DNA of 64,000 nt. Source: Burkholderiaceae bacterium. Lineage in GTDB: Bacteria; Pseudomonadota; Gammaproteobacteria; Burkholderiales; Burkholderiaceae_D. Location: contig JAMNXS010000002.1 in assembly GCA_023653025.1 (NCBI GenBank), positions 1 to 64,000 on the forward strand, in the 5' to 3' direction. Made by a program: the position numbers and the translations under genes. The notes under the pieces are model-generated. The model had not been told where the DNA came from and did not search any database. It saw only the letters and a program-made list of their open reading frames with translations. Below are positions 33,744 to 45,152 of the stretch, one piece after another (within the stretch, counting starts at the first letter, position 1; every line of letters starts with the position of its first letter).

Positions 33744-34327
33744 GCGGATTCAACCTGCTGCCGTGGCGGGACGAGCGGCGCCAGCGGCGCCGGCAGGAGT
33801 TTCGCCGCCTGCTGGCGCTGGCCGCGCTGCTGGGCTGCAGCGTGGTGTTCGCGGTGTTTGCGATCAACACCGGCCGCATCGCGCTTCAGCACGACCGCAA
33901 CCAGCGGCTCGAGAACGAAAACGCGGCGCTCGACCGGCGCATCCGCGAAGTGCGCAACCTGCAGCAGGACATCGAGGCGCTGAATGCAAGGCGCGCGTCG
34001 GTCGAGCGTCTACAGGCCGGTCGCGTCGTCACCGTGCACCTGCTCGACGAACTCGTGCAGCGGGTGCCGCAGGGCGTGGTGCTGAAGTCGCTGAAGCAGG
34101 CCGAGCGCATCCTGATCACCGGACAGGCACAGTCGAATTCACGGGTTTCGGAGCTGCTGCACGCGCTGGGCGGGCAGTCGCGCTGGCTGGGTCGCGCGGA
34201 ACTCGTCGAGGTCAAGGCGGGTGATGCCGGGCAGACGCGCGAGGCCGGGCAGACGCGCGAGGCCGCGCGCCTGGTCGACTTCACGATTGCCCTCGACGGA
34301 CCGGCAGCCGACGGGAGAGCGCCATGA
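33740..34327 (+). CDS. pilN: Type IV pilus assembly protein PilN (GTG start overlapping the pilM stop)
   Basis: VSGFNLLPWRDERRQRRRQEFRR. Confidence 0.92.
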   Translation: MSGFNLLPWRDERRQRRRQEFRRLLALAALLGCSVVFAVFAINTGRIALQHDRNQRLENENAALDRRIREVRNLQQDIEALNARRASVERLQAGRVVTVHLLDELVQRVPQGVVLKSLKQAERILITGQAQSNSRVSELLHALGGQSRWLGRAELVEVKAGDAGQTREAGQTREAARLVDFTIALDGPAADGRAP

Positions 34328-34995
34328 GCGCGGCGCTGGCCGCTGGTCGGGCCGGGCCGCGCGAATGGGCCGCGCAGTTCCGCGCACTCGGCGGGCGCGA
34401 TCCGGCCCTGTGGCCGCTGCTGCCGCAACTGGCCTGCGCGCTCGCGCTGCTTGTAGCCGTCGTCGCCGCGGGCGGCTGGCTTGCCTGGGCGGCCCAGTGG
34501 CAGGGGCTGGACGACGGACGCGCTGCCGAGCAGCAGCTGCGAGCCGCCTTCGAGCACAAGCATGCGCAGGCACAGCATCTCGATGGCCTGCGTCGCCGCA
34601 AGGCCGAGGTGCAGGCCATGGTCGAGCATCTGGAGCGCCAGCTACCGGGCAAGGCCGAGATGGATGCCCTGCTGGCAGACATCAGCCGCGCCGGTGCGCT
34701 GCGCGGCTTGCAGTTCGAACTGTTCAAGCCCGGACCGGTGCGGATCGCCGAATACCATGCCGAGTTACCGATCGACATGCGCCTGACCGGCTCGTTCCAT
34801 GCGCTGGCCGGCTTCGTCAGCGACGTCGCCAACTTGCCGCGCATCGTCGGCATCGAGCGCATCTCGATTAGTCACCAGCGCGACCAGCGGCTCGCCTTCG
34901 ATTGCACCACGCTCGCATATCGCTATCTCGAACCCGGCGAAGCAGAGGCCGCCCGCCAGCCGGCAACGGGCCGGAAGCGGGCGGGAAAGCGATGA
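34324..34995 (+). CDS. pilO: Type IV pilus assembly protein PilO
   Basis: 223 aa, position and PilO-like sequence. Confidence 0.9.
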   Translation: MSAALAAGRAGPREWAAQFRALGGRDPALWPLLPQLACALALLVAVVAAGGWLAWAAQWQGLDDGRAAEQQLRAAFEHKHAQAQHLDGLRRRKAEVQAMVEHLERQLPGKAEMDALLADISRAGALRGLQFELFKPGPVRIAEYHAELPIDMRLTGSFHALAGFVSDVANLPRIVGIERISISHQRDQRLAFDCTTLAYRYLEPGEAEAARQPATGRKRAGKR

Positions 34996-35510
34996 GCGCC
35001 CGGCGCACACTCCCGGCGCTGGCCGCGCTGCTGCTGGCCGGCTGCAGCGCGCAGGGCGACGACGACCTGCAGGAATGGATGGACGGCGTGCGCCGGCGTC
35101 AGCACGCGGCGCCGGTGGCCGCCGTTGCCGCGCCGGTCGCCGTCGCCTTCAGCTACGACGCGCGCGACCGCCCGGATCCGTTTGATCCTGCGCGGCTCAG
35201 CCCGGCCGGCGATCCGACGCCGACGGCCGGGGTGGCGCCCGACCTGCAGCGTGCGCGCGAACCGCTGGAGGCCTACGCGCTCGACAGCCTGCGCCTCGTC
35301 GGCAGCCTGCGCCGCGGCCGCGAGGCGGTCGCGCTGGTCGAGGCCGACCGCCTGATCCACCAGCTGCGGCTTGGCAGCCATCTGGGCCAGGATTTCGGCA
35401 AGGTGGTGGCCATCGGCGAGAACAGCGTCGATATCGACGAACGGGTACGTGACAGCAGCGGCGGCTGGACCCGAAGGCGCACGCAATTGATCTTGCAGGA
35501 GAGACGATGA
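34992..35510 (+). CDS. pilP: Type IV pilus lipoprotein PilP
   Basis: MSARRTLPALAALLLAGCSAQGDDDLQEWM; lipobox. Confidence 0.92.
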   Translation: MSARRTLPALAALLLAGCSAQGDDDLQEWMDGVRRRQHAAPVAAVAAPVAVAFSYDARDRPDPFDPARLSPAGDPTPTAGVAPDLQRAREPLEAYALDSLRLVGSLRRGREAVALVEADRLIHQLRLGSHLGQDFGKVVAIGENSVDIDERVRDSSGGWTRRRTQLILQERR

Positions 35511-37678
35511 CGAACCGGATCGCACGCTGGCAGGAGGCGCTGGCATCGGTGCTGACATCGGTGCTGGTACCGGTCCTGCCGTCGGTGTTGGCCCTGCTAC
35601 TGTCGGTCATCGCCGTCGATGCCCGTGCCGAAGCCAATGCGCTGCGCGCCATCGATGTCGTGCGCGAAGGGACGCAGCCGCAGTTGCGGTTCCAGTTACG
35701 GCAGCCGCTGGCCGTGCCACCATCGTCCTTCTCCACCGCGTCGCCGCCGCGCATCGTGATCGACTTGCCGGACACGGTGAACGCCACCGGCCAGCCCCGG
35801 CGGATGATCGAACGCGGTGAAGTACGTCACATCGACATCGTGCAGGCCCCGGGCCGCACACGGCTGGTGCTGAACCTCCGGCGCCCGATGAGCTTTACCA
35901 CCGAGACGCGCGGTCGCGAACTGCTGGTGGTGTTGTCCGAGATATCGTCCGGCGCGACCGCGGCCGCGCAGTCGGCCAGCGTAGCCAGCGAGCGCAGCGC
36001 AATCGTCGATATCGACTTCCGCCGCGGCGACGGTGGCGCCGGCCGCGTGATCGTCGATCTTGCCAGTGCGCAGGCCGCGGTCGATGTGCGCCGTCAGGGC
36101 CAGGCCATCGTCGTCGATGTGATGAAGGCGCGCCTGCCGGAGCTGTTGCGGCGCCGGCTCGACGTGAAGGATTTCGGCACGCCGGTGCAGGCCGTCACCG
36201 CCACGGCCAGCGGCGACATGGTGCGCCTGACCATCGAGCCGCAAGGGCAATGGGAGCACATCGCCTGGCAGACCGAGCGCCGGCTGGTGGTGGAAGTCCG
36301 TCCGCTCCAGCCAGAAGACCGTGCCAGTGGCCGCGGCTACCGCGGCGAGAAACTGTCGCTGAACTTCCAGAACGTCGAGGTGCGCGCCTTGTTGCAGGTG
36401 ATCGCGGATTTCACCGGCCTGAACGTGGTGGCCAGCGATACCGTCGGCGGCAGCCTGACGCTGCGCCTGAAGGACGTGCCGTGGGACCAGGCGCTCGACA
36501 TCGTTATGCAGGCGCGCGGCCTCGACATGCGGCGCCAGGGCAATGTGCTGTGGATCGCACCCAAGGACGAGCTGCTGACGAAGGAAAGGCTCGAGCTCGA
36601 GCAACGCGCGCAGATCTCCGAACTCGAGCCGCTGATGACCGAAACCTTCCAGCTGAACTACCAGAAGGCCGAAGCTTTCCAGAAGGTGTTTGGCCTCGAC
36701 GGTCAGCCGGGGCGCGGCAGCATACTGTCAAGGCGCGGCAGTGCGTCGGCCGAACCGCGCACTAACAAGCTCTTCGTCACCGACACGCCTGCCAGGCTGG
36801 AGGAAGTGCGGCGGCTGATCCAGATCACCGACGTGCCGCAGCGGCAGGTGCTGATCGAGGCGCGCATCGTCGAGGCCGACGACAGCTTCAACCGCAATCT
36901 CGGCGTCAGGCTCGGCTATCTCGACCTCAACAATGCGCGCGGCACCGGGCCGGCCGGCATCAATCTGCCCGGCAGCGGAAGGCTTGCCATGACCGGCAAC
37001 TACCAGGGCGTGGGCGAGCAGACCGGCCAGGCGGGCGTCACGCCGGGCAGCTACTCGCCCAACACCCAGTTCGTGAACCTGCCGGCCGACCGCATAGGCA
37101 GCAATCTTGCCGCCAGCATCGGCTTCAGTCTGTTCTCGGCCGGCGCCAACCGCTTCCTCAACCTCGAGCTGTCGGCGCTGCAGGCCGACGGCAAGGGCAA
37201 GATCATCTCCAGTCCGCGCGTGGTGACCGCCGACCAGCAGCCGGCCATCATCGAGCAGGGCGAGGAGATTCCGTACCAGCAGGCCACCAGCAGCGGCGCG
37301 ACCTCGATCCAGTTCAAGAAAGCCAACCTGAAGCTCGAAGTGACGCCGCAGATCACGCCCGACGGCAATATCCTGCTGACCGTCGATGTCGCCAAGGACT
37401 CGCGCGGCATCGCCGTCGGCACCAGCTACGCGATCGACACCAAGCACGTGAAGACCAATGTCCAGGTCGAGAACGGCGGCACGGTCGTGCTGGGCGGCAT
37501 CTTCACGCAGGACGAGCGCACCAACATCGCGAAAGTGCCGTTGCTGGGCGACATTCCGGGCCTGGGCGCGCTGTTCCGCAACAAGAGCCAGTTGCGCCTC
37601 CAGAAGGAACTACTGATCTTTATTACGCCGCGCATCGTGACCGACATCGCCGGCGCCCGTTCCGCCTCCCAGCCCTGA
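35507..37678 (+). CDS. pilQ: Type IV pilus secretin PilQ
   Basis: AMIN, STN and secretin domains. Confidence 0.95.
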   Translation: MTNRIARWQEALASVLTSVLVPVLPSVLALLLSVIAVDARAEANALRAIDVVREGTQPQLRFQLRQPLAVPPSSFSTASPPRIVIDLPDTVNATGQPRRMIERGEVRHIDIVQAPGRTRLVLNLRRPMSFTTETRGRELLVVLSEISSGATAAAQSASVASERSAIVDIDFRRGDGGAGRVIVDLASAQAAVDVRRQGQAIVVDVMKARLPELLRRRLDVKDFGTPVQAVTATASGDMVRLTIEPQGQWEHIAWQTERRLVVEVRPLQPEDRASGRGYRGEKLSLNFQNVEVRALLQVIADFTGLNVVASDTVGGSLTLRLKDVPWDQALDIVMQARGLDMRRQGNVLWIAPKDELLTKERLELEQRAQISELEPLMTETFQLNYQKAEAFQKVFGLDGQPGRGSILSRRGSASAEPRTNKLFVTDTPARLEEVRRLIQITDVPQRQVLIEARIVEADDSFNRNLGVRLGYLDLNNARGTGPAGINLPGSGRLAMTGNYQGVGEQTGQAGVTPGSYSPNTQFVNLPADRIGSNLAASIGFSLFSAGANRFLNLELSALQADGKGKIISSPRVVTADQQPAIIEQGEEIPYQQATSSGATSIQFKKANLKLEVTPQITPDGNILLTVDVAKDSRGIAVGTSYAIDTKHVKTNVQVENGGTVVLGGIFTQDERTNIAKVPLLGDIPGLGALFRNKSQLRLQKELLIFITPRIVTDIAGARSASQP

Positions 37679-37748
37679 GAGGCGGCGCCGGGGCAGGATG
37701 GGATAAACTGTGGCCTTTCCGGAGAAACAGTCTCCTGCAACGGTCGCC

Positions 37749-38345
37749 ATGCTGACGCCGAATTCCAATATTTTCCTCGTCGGGCTGATGGGCTCGGGCA
37801 AGACCACCATCGGTCGCGCGCTGTCCAAGCGGCTCGGCTTGCGCTTCGTCGATGCCGACCATGAAATCGAGGCACGCACCGGCGCGACCATTCCGCTGAT
37901 TTTCGAGATCGAGGGCGAAGCCAGCTTCCGCCAGCGCGAAGCCGACGTGATCCGCGACCTGACCGCCCAGCAGGGCGTGGTGCTGGCCACTGGTGGCGGC
38001 GCGGTGCTGAACGAACAGAGCCGGCGCCATCTGCGCGAGCGCGGTACCGTGATCTACCTGCGCGCCTCGGTCGGCAGCCTGGTGCAGCGGACCAGCCACG
38101 ACCGCAACCGCCCGCTGCTGCAGACCGCGGATCCGAAAGCGAAGTTCGAGGCACTCGCCCGCGAGCGCGGCCCGCTGTATGAAGCCGTGGCGCACATCAT
38201 CATCGAGACCGGGCGCCCGAACGTGCAGGCCATCGTCCAGAACATCCTGTCGCAACTCGAGTCGCTGACGCCGCCGCAGGCCGGGCAAGCCGGGGCGCTG
38301 CTGCCGGCGGCCGCCGGCAGCGCTGCGTCGTCCTCATCCGCATGA
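37749..38345 (+). CDS. aroK: Shikimate kinase
   Basis: [24 protein letters not shown]. Confidence 0.95.
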   Translation: MLTPNSNIFLVGLMGSGKTTIGRALSKRLGLRFVDADHEIEARTGATIPLIFEIEGEASFRQREADVIRDLTAQQGVVLATGGGAVLNEQSRRHLRERGTVIYLRASVGSLVQRTSHDRNRPLLQTADPKAKFEALARERGPLYEAVAHIIIETGRPNVQAIVQNILSQLESLTPPQAGQAGALLPAAAGSAASSSSA

Positions 38346-39454
38346 CCCGACCCATGAAGCCGTCCCCCTCCGTGTTTGCCCACCTGAGCGTCGACCTGGA
38401 CGAGCGCAGTTACCCGATCGTGATCGGCCGCCACCTGCTCGACCATGACGAGTTTGCCCGCCACATCCCGGGCAAGCGCGTGGCGATCGTCACCAATACC
38501 ATCGTCGCGCCGCTGTATCTCGCGCGCCTGACGGCGATGCTGGAGGCCGCCGGCAAGCAGTGCCTGCCCATCGTGCTGCCGGACGGCGAGGAAGCAAAGA
38601 ATGCTGATAACCTGATGCGCATCTTTACCGCGCTGCTCGAGCACAAGTGCGACCGCAAGACCACGCTGGTGGCCCTGGGCGGCGGCGTGATCGGCGACAT
38701 GACCGGTTTTGCGGCCGCGACCTACATGCGCGGCGTGCCTTTCGTGCAGGTGCCGACGACGCTGCTGGCCCAGGTCGACTCCTCGGTTGGCGGCAAGACG
38801 GCGATCAACCACCCACTCGGCAAGAATATGATCGGCGCGTTCTATCAGCCGCAGGCAGTGCTGGCCGACACTGCGACGCTGGCCTCGCTGGCCGACCGCG
38901 AGCTCTCGGCCGGTCTGGCCGAGGTAATCAAGCACGGCGCCATCATCGACGCCGATTTCTTCCGCTGGCAGGAGCAGAACATGGCGCGCCTGATGGCGCG
39001 CGACGACGAAGCGCTTGCGCACGCGATCCGGCGCTCATGTGAAATCAAGGCCGATGTCGTGCGCCAGGATGAGCGCGAGGGCGGGCTGCGTGCCATACTG
39101 AACTTCGGCCATACCTTCGGCCATGCGATCGAAGCGGGACTCGGCTATGGCGAGTGGCTGCACGGCGAAGCCGTTGGCTGCGGCATGGTGATGGCGGCCG
39201 ACCTGTCGGTGCGGCTCGGCTATCTTGCGCCTGAGGACAAGGCGCGCATCGTCGCGCTGGTCGAGGCCGCCGGCCTGCCGACCGTCGCGCCCGATCTCGG
39301 TGAAGCACGCTGGCTGGAACTGATGGAAGTCGACAAGAAGAACGAAGACGGCAGGATCAAGTTCATCCTGCTCAAGCCGCTGGGCCAGGCGACGATTACC
39401 GGCGCGCCGGCCGATGCACTGAAGGCCACGCTGGCCGCCTGCACGAAAGCCTGA
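38342..39454 (+). CDS. aroB: 3-dehydroquinate synthase
   Basis: Follows aro[20 protein letters not shown]. Confidence 0.96.
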   Translation: MTRPMKPSPSVFAHLSVDLDERSYPIVIGRHLLDHDEFARHIPGKRVAIVTNTIVAPLYLARLTAMLEAAGKQCLPIVLPDGEEAKNADNLMRIFTALLEHKCDRKTTLVALGGGVIGDMTGFAAATYMRGVPFVQVPTTLLAQVDSSVGGKTAINHPLGKNMIGAFYQPQAVLADTATLASLADRELSAGLAEVIKHGAIIDADFFRWQEQNMARLMARDDEALAHAIRRSCEIKADVVRQDEREGGLRAILNFGHTFGHAIEAGLGYGEWLHGEAVGCGMVMAADLSVRLGYLAPEDKARIVALVEAAGLPTVAPDLGEARWLELMEVDKKNEDGRIKFILLKPLGQATITGAPADALKATLAACTKA

Positions 39455-39456
39455 CC

Positions 39457-40599
39457 ATGAATGATGCGCTTGAAGCACGGCTCGCCCCCTACGCCGCCCG
39501 GTCGTCGATCTCCGCCGGGCGTGGCATTGTCGAGCCGCAGCCAGAAACGCGCAGCGAATTCCAGCGCGACCGCGACCGCATCATCCACTCGACCGCCTTT
39601 CGCCGGCTCGAGTACAAGACCCAGGTGTTCGTCAATCACGAGGGTGACCTGTTCCGCACCCGCCTGACGCACAGCATCGAAGTCGCGCAGATCGCACGTT
39701 CGCTGGCGCGCAACCTGCAGCTAAACGAAGATCTGGTCGAGGCGATATCGCTGGCCCATGACCTAGGCCACACGCCGTTCGGTCATGCCGGGCAGGATGC
39801 ATTGAACGCCTGCATGAAAGACTACGGCGGCTTTGAGCACAATCTGCAGAGCCTGCGCGTGGTCGACACGCTGGAGCAGCGCTACGGCGCATTCGACGGA
39901 CTGAACCTGATGTTCGAGACCCGCGAGGGCATACTGAAGCACTGCTCGCTGCCGAATGCGGAACGGCTGGGCGCAGTCGGCCGCCGCTTCATCGAGAAAA
40001 AGCAGCCGAGCCTCGAGGCGCAGCTGGCCAACCTTGCCGATGAAATCGCCTACAACAACCACGACATCGACGACGGCCTGCGTTCCGGCCTGCTGACGGT
40101 CGACCAGTTGCAGGAAGTGACTCTGTACGCGCGTCACAGTGCCGATGTGCAGCGCCAGTTCCCCGGTATCACAGGCCGGCGCGCGATCAACGAGACGGTG
40201 CGGCGAATGATCAACGCGCTGGTGATGGACCTGATCGCCACCTCGCGCGCAAATATTGCCGCGTCCGGCGTTCAATCGATCGAGGATGTACGCGATGCAT
40301 CGCCGCTGATCGGTTTTTCCGAGCCCATGCAGGCGGAGGCGCGTGAGCTCAAGCGTTTTCTGCGCAAGAACCTGTACCAGCACTACCAGGTCAACCGGAT
40401 GACCAGCAAGGCGCGCCGCATCGTGACCGACCTATTCGGCATCTTCCTCAGCGGGCCGCAGCTGCTGCCGCCGGATTACCAGACCGCCGGCGGCGACGTG
40501 CTCGGGCAGGCGCGCAAGGTCGCCGATTACATTGCGGGGATGACCGATCGTTATGCGATGCGGGAGTACCGGCGCTTGTTTGCAGTCGACGAGATTTGA
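39457..40599 (+). CDS. dgt: Deoxyguanosinetriphosphate triphosphohydrolase-like protein (HD domain)
   Basis: [11 protein letters not shown]...[11 protein letters not shown]...[14 protein letters not shown]. Confidence 0.92.
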   Translation: MNDALEARLAPYAARSSISAGRGIVEPQPETRSEFQRDRDRIIHSTAFRRLEYKTQVFVNHEGDLFRTRLTHSIEVAQIARSLARNLQLNEDLVEAISLAHDLGHTPFGHAGQDALNACMKDYGGFEHNLQSLRVVDTLEQRYGAFDGLNLMFETREGILKHCSLPNAERLGAVGRRFIEKKQPSLEAQLANLADEIAYNNHDIDDGLRSGLLTVDQLQEVTLYARHSADVQRQFPGITGRRAINETVRRMINALVMDLIATSRANIAASGVQSIEDVRDASPLIGFSEPMQAEARELKRFLRKNLYQHYQVNRMTSKARRIVTDLFGIFLSGPQLLPPDYQTAGGDVLGQARKVADYIAGMTDRYAMREYRRLFAVDEI

Positions 40600-40606
40600 G
40601 GATGAC

Positions 40607-40635
40607 GGCGGGTTTCGCCTGCGGCTCTACCCGCC
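40607..40635. repeat. GGCGGGT...ACCCGCC intergenic palindrome
   Basis: 7-bp perfect arms, 15-nt loop, between convergent dgt and enoyl-CoA hydratase genes. Confidence 0.4.
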
Positions 40636-40672
40636 CTGTGGGGTCATGCAGCTTCACCATCCCGTGAACGGG

Positions 40673-41755
40673 CTACAGATCCCGCAACGGATGCGCGTAA
40701 TCCGGCCATGCGCTGGCAAAGAACTTTTCCACCATCGCCGTCGTCACCTCTTCCAGCGTCGACGGATTCCACTTCGGCGCATGGTCCTTGTCGATGGCCA
40801 GCGCGCGCACCCCCTCGATCACCTCGCCATGCTCGAAGCAGCGGCGCACCATCGTGCGCTCCATCCGGAGGCAGGCGCCGATGTCGAGTGCCGCAGCGCG
40901 GCGGATCTGCGCCAGCGTCACGCTCATCATCAGTGGCGAACGCTTGTTCATCGTAGCCAGTGTGCGGGTGGCGAATTCGCCGTCGTCACCGGCCAACGAC
41001 GCCATGATGGCCTGCACCGAATCATGCGCGAAGTGGCGGTCGATCTCGGCGCGTTGGCCAGCCAGCCGACTCTGCGCCGGATCGGTCGCAGAAGCATGGC
41101 GGTCCGCGCACGCACGCACGCTCTCGACGGCATCGGCGCCATCGCGGATGGCTTGCGCCAGCGGCACCAGTTCGGCTCCGGGCACGAACACATCGGCCAG
41201 TCCGGCGTGCAGCGCGTCCGCGGCGTCGATGACTTCGCCAGTCACCCCCAGATAGGTACCGAGCTGCCCCGGCGTGCGCGACAGAAACCAGCCGCCGCCG
41301 ACGTCCGGGAACAGTCCGATGCCGGTCTCCGGCATGGCCATCTTCGTGCGCTCGGTCACAATGCGCAGGCGCGCCTGCGGCCCGGCCTGCGCGATGCCCA
41401 TGCCGCCGCCCATCACCACGCCGTCCATCATCGCGATGTACGGCTTGGGGAAGGTATGGACAAGGTGGTTGAGCGCATACTCTTCACTGAAAAAATCTTC
41501 GACCAGCGCCGCGCCGCCGGTGGCGGTCGCGCTGCCTTTCTGGTGGAAGAAGCGGATATCGCCGCCGGCACAGTAGGCGCGCTCGCTGCTGCTCCTGACC
41601 AGTACGGCACGGATCGCCACATCGTCGCGCCAGGTCCGGAGCGCCGCGGTCATCGCGCGCACCATCTCAAGGGTCAGTGAATTCAATGCAGCAGGACGGT
41701 CGAGCGTGATGACGCCGGTCGTGCCGCGGGTCTCGGTCTGGATGAAATCGGCCAT
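40673..41755 (-). CDS. Enoyl-CoA hydratase/isomerase family, likely 3-hydroxyisobutyryl-CoA hydrolase-like
   Basis: YCAGGDIRFFH; KPYIAMMDGVVMGGGMGIA; start MADFIQTETRG at 41755. Confidence 0.85.
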   Translation of the reverse strand: MADFIQTETRGTTGVITLDRPAALNSLTLEMVRAMTAALRTWRDDVAIRAVLVRSSSERAYCAGGDIRFFHQKGSATATGGAALVEDFFSEEYALNHLVHTFPKPYIAMMDGVVMGGGMGIAQAGPQARLRIVTERTKMAMPETGIGLFPDVGGGWFLSRTPGQLGTYLGVTGEVIDAADALHAGLADVFVPGAELVPLAQAIRDGADAVESVRACADRHASATDPAQSRLAGQRAEIDRHFAHDSVQAIMASLAGDDGEFATRTLATMNKRSPLMMSVTLAQIRRAAALDIGACLRMERTMVRRCFEHGEVIEGVRALAIDKDHAPKWNPSTLEEVTTAMVEKFFASAWPDYAHPLRDL

Positions 41756-41915
41756 GCGTTCAGGTTGCAAGAATCGGACAAGACGCACAGTGTAGCCGTA
41801 TGGGGCGGCATAGGTTTTGCCGCGCGGGAAGGCCGGCTTTGCGCGCTGAAAATGGCGGCTGGTACCGACGATAAAAAAGGGCGCTGCCGCGCCCTTTCAG
41901 GAGAAAACGGGGATA

Positions 41916-42266
41916 TCAGGCGGCTTCGGCTTCCGATCCGTCGTAGCCGCGGATGCCTGCGTGCTGATGATCCTGGATCTTGCTCTTATGCTTGAGCACC
42001 TGCCGGTCAAGCTTGTCCATCAGCAGGTCGAGCGCCGCATACATGTCTTGCGCCTCGCTCTCTACGTGCAGGTCCTTGCCGCGCATGTGCAGGTTGATCT
42101 CGGCTCGCTGGCGCTTCTCTTTCTCGCTGCTGGAGTCGACGGCCAGAATGACCGTAATGTCGATGACGTTGTCGAAGTGGCGCGTGATGCGCTCCAGCTT
42201 GGTTTCCACATACTCCCGCAGTGCGGGAGTCAGTTCCAGATGATGACCGCTGATCTTGAGATTCAT
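41916..42266 (-). CDS. hpf: Ribosome hibernation-promoting factor HPF/YfiA
   Basis: [37 protein letters not shown]; next to rpoN. Confidence 0.93.
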   Translation of the reverse strand: MNLKISGHHLELTPALREYVETKLERITRHFDNVIDITVILAVDSSSEKEKRQRAEINLHMRGKDLHVESEAQDMYAALDLLMDKLDRQVLKHKSKIQDHQHAGIRGYDGSEAEAA

Positions 42267-42365
42267 ACACATCACTCCTTGGCATTGCGTCGCTGGAGGA
42301 TCCGGCCAGCGCCGCCGGCAGTCGAGCCGGACGGAACGCAGCAACGGTTGAAAACTCTGGAAAGC

Positions 42366-43835
42366 CTACAGGGACTTGCGGAGGTTGACCGGGGGTATTT
42401 TCAAGGCTTCGCGATATTTTGCGACGGTGCGGCGCGCCACGACCATTCCCTGTTCAGTCAGCATGTCCGTGATCTTGCTATCTGAAAATGGATTCTTGGG
42501 GTCCTCGGCTCCTATCAGCTGCTTGATCAACGCGCGTATCGCCGTCGAGGAAGCTTCACCGCCGGCTTCGGTGGCCACGTGGCTGCCGAAGAAGAATTTC
42601 AGCTCGAACATGCCGTGCGGCGTCAGCATGTACTTTTGCGTAGTCACACGGGAAATAGTGCTCTCGTGCAGCCCCAGTGTATCAGCAATTTCACGCAGGA
42701 CAAGAGGCCGCATGGCCACCTCGCCGTGGGAAAAGAAATTGCGTTGCCTGTCCACAATCGCCTGCGCCACGCGCAGGATCGTGTCGAAGCGCTGGCGCAT
42801 GTTCTTGATCAGCCACTTGGCTTCCTGCAACTGGGATGAAAGCGAGCCTTCACCTTTGTTCTGCTTCAGGATATTCGCGTACATCGCATTGACGCGCAGT
42901 TTCGGCATCACGTCGCGGTTCAATGTCACCTGCCAGCCGCTTTTTGCGCGTTTGACAATCACGTCCGGCACCACGTAGTCCGACGCATCGCCGGCAAAGG
43001 CCGCTCCGGGGTGCGGATTGCAGCGGCGAATCACGGCCTGCGCCTCGCGCAGGTCCTCGTCGTCGCAATCGAGCGCCTTTTTCAGCTTGTTGAACTCGCG
43101 CTGTGCGAATAGTTCAAGGTAGCCCTCCACCAGCGTCAGAGCCATTCTTCGGGTGACAAGGGGAACCTTCTCCATGCGTCGGATCTGTATCGACAGGCAT
43201 TCAGACGCGTTGCGCGCGCCCACGCCGGCCGGCTCGAAACTCTGCAGCAGCTTCAGCGCGACCTTCAGTTCGTCGAAGTCAATGTCGAGTTCTTCGGGCA
43301 GGCGCGCGTGGATTTCCTCGAGCGACTCCTCGAGATAGCCGTTGTCGTCCAGCGCATCAATCAGCAATTCGACCAGCGCGCGGTCGCGCCGGCTGTTGGC
43401 GGTGACGACCAGCTGCTCGAGCAGGTGCTCGCGCAGCGTGGACTCGTGGGCCTCGAGCTGCGGGCGCGCATTGTCGTCCTCTGGGGCCTTGTTTGATCGG
43501 GCAACGTCATCGAAGCTCCAGTCGGCATCACCGCCGCCCTCGTCGCCGCCCTCGCTGCCGGCCGGCGCATCGAAGCCGCTCTCCGTTGCCGGAGCGCCGG
43601 CCTCGGCCTCCGGCGACGACGTGGTGGCCGGCGGGCTGATCGCGCCGTCGGCCAGCAGCCGCACCGAATGATCGAGCGGGTCGTCGAGGCGCTCGAGCAG
43701 CGGATTGTCGACCAGCATCTGCTCCAGCTCCTGATGCAGTTCCAGCGTCGACAGCTGCAGCAGGCGGATCGACTGTTGCAGCTGCGGCGTCAATGCCAGA
43801 TGCTGGGAGACACGGAGCTGTAGGGTCTGCTTCAT
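42366..43835 (-). CDS. rpoN: RNA polymerase sigma-54 factor
   Basis: [29 protein letters not shown]; RpoN box [10 protein letters not shown]. Confidence 0.97.
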   Translation of the reverse strand: MKQTLQLRVSQHLALTPQLQQSIRLLQLSTLELHQELEQMLVDNPLLERLDDPLDHSVRLLADGAISPPATTSSPEAEAGAPATESGFDAPAGSEGGDEGGGDADWSFDDVARSNKAPEDDNARPQLEAHESTLREHLLEQLVVTANSRRDRALVELLIDALDDNGYLEESLEEIHARLPEELDIDFDELKVALKLLQSFEPAGVGARNASECLSIQIRRMEKVPLVTRRMALTLVEGYLELFAQREFNKLKKALDCDDEDLREAQAVIRRCNPHPGAAFAGDASDYVVPDVIVKRAKSGWQVTLNRDVMPKLRVNAMYANILKQNKGEGSLSSQLQEAKWLIKNMRQRFDTILRVAQAIVDRQRNFFSHGEVAMRPLVLREIADTLGLHESTISRVTTQKYMLTPHGMFELKFFFGSHVATEAGGEASSTAIRALIKQLIGAEDPKNPFSDSKITDMLTEQGMVVARRTVAKYREALKIPPVNLRKSL

Positions 43836-43846
43836 GGGCCTCGCCG

Positions 43847-44599
43847 TTACATGCGAAAGTGCTCGCCGAGGTACACGCGGCGAACCGATTCATTGCCGAT
43901 GATGTCATCCGGGCTGCCGGAGGCCAGCACGGATCCCTGGTTGATGATGTAGGCCCGGTCGCAAATGCCGAGCGTCTCGCGCACGTTGTGGTCCGTGATC
44001 AGCACGCCGATGCCGCGCTCCTTCAAGAAGCGCACGATGCGCTGGATCTCGATGACGGCGATCGGGTCGACTCCCGCAAACGGCTCGTCGAGCAGAATGA
44101 AGCGTGGACTGGTCGCCAGCGCGCGGGCGATCTCGACCCGCCGTCGTTCGCCGCCGGACAGCGCCAGCGCCGGCGTCTCGCGCAGCTTGTCGATCTGCAG
44201 CTCGGCCAGCAGCGTTGCGAGCCGGCGTTCGATTTCCTCGCGCGACAGCGGCTTGCCCTGGTCCGACTGCAGCTCGAGCACGGCGCGGATATTGTCTTCG
44301 ACCGACAGCTTGCGGAACACCGACGCTTCCTGCGGCAGGTAAGAGAGGCCGCGTTGCGCGCGCCGGTGGATCGGCAGGCCGGAAATGCGCTCGCCGTCGA
44401 GCAGGATCTCGCCAGCCTCCGACGGCACTAGGCCGACGATCATGTAAAACGACGTGGTCTTGCCGGCGCCGTTCGGGCCCAAGAGGCCGATCACCTCGCC
44501 GCTGCGGACATCGAGCGACACGTCGCGCACGACCTGACGCGCGCCATAGCTTTTTTGCAGGCTGCGTACCTGCAGCTGGCTGGCCGCCTCACTTCTCAT
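43847..44599 (-). CDS. lptB: LPS export ABC transporter ATP-binding protein LptB
   Basis: [35 protein letters not shown]; lptCAB-rpoN order. Confidence 0.96.
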   Translation of the reverse strand: MRSEAASQLQVRSLQKSYGARQVVRDVSLDVRSGEVIGLLGPNGAGKTTSFYMIVGLVPSEAGEILLDGERISGLPIHRRAQRGLSYLPQEASVFRKLSVEDNIRAVLELQSDQGKPLSREEIERRLATLLAELQIDKLRETPALALSGGERRRVEIARALATSPRFILLDEPFAGVDPIAVIEIQRIVRFLKERGIGVLITDHNVRETLGICDRAYIINQGSVLASGSPDDIIGNESVRRVYLGEHFRM

Positions 44600-45152
44600 T
44601 GCGTTCGCGCGGCTGGATGGTGGCGCGCACGCGGCCGCTGCCCGGCTTGCTCTCGCCGCTGGCGCTGTTGGTCACGGTGTAGAACTCGGAGCGGCTGTCG
44701 TAGGAAATGAACTCGCCCTCCACCTCGTCGGTCACGCGCGTGCCGTCGATCATCTTGACCTTTGCCTGCTTGTAGAGCTTGGCAACTTCACTTTTCGTGT
44801 CGTACTCGATGCGGTCGGCGGCAAATCCCTCGATCCACAGATCCTTGCCGCCATCGCGTTTCTGGCGGAAGCGGGTGAGGCCGCCGGCCGGCGCATACAT
44901 CGTCGCGTACTGGTAGCCGGCGGCGTCCTGGCGCACCAGCAGCTTCTCGGCATGCATCACGAGCGTGCCGCGAGTCAGCACGACGTTGCCGATGAAGGTA
45001 TTGGTCTGCTTGGCCTCGTCGTAGAACATCTGGTTCGCTTCGACATTGGTCGGCTTGTCGCGGTCGGCGCGCTCGGCGTGCGCGACGGCGGCCCATGCGA
45101 ACAGGCAGGCAAGGCCAAGGAGGGGCGTGGTTGATCGGGCGAAGTTCTTCAT
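44589..45152 (-). CDS. lptA: Lipopolysaccharide transport periplasmic protein LptA
   Basis: OstA-like domain, signal peptide, gene order. Confidence 0.93.
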   Translation of the reverse strand: MKNFARSTTPLLGLACLFAWAAVAHAERADRDKPTNVEANQMFYDEAKQTNTFIGNVVLTRGTLVMHAEKLLVRQDAAGYQYATMYAPAGGLTRFRQKRDGGKDLWIEGFAADRIEYDTKSEVAKLYKQAKVKMIDGTRVTDEVEGEFISYDSRSEFYTVTNSASGESKPGSGRVRATIQPRERNEK

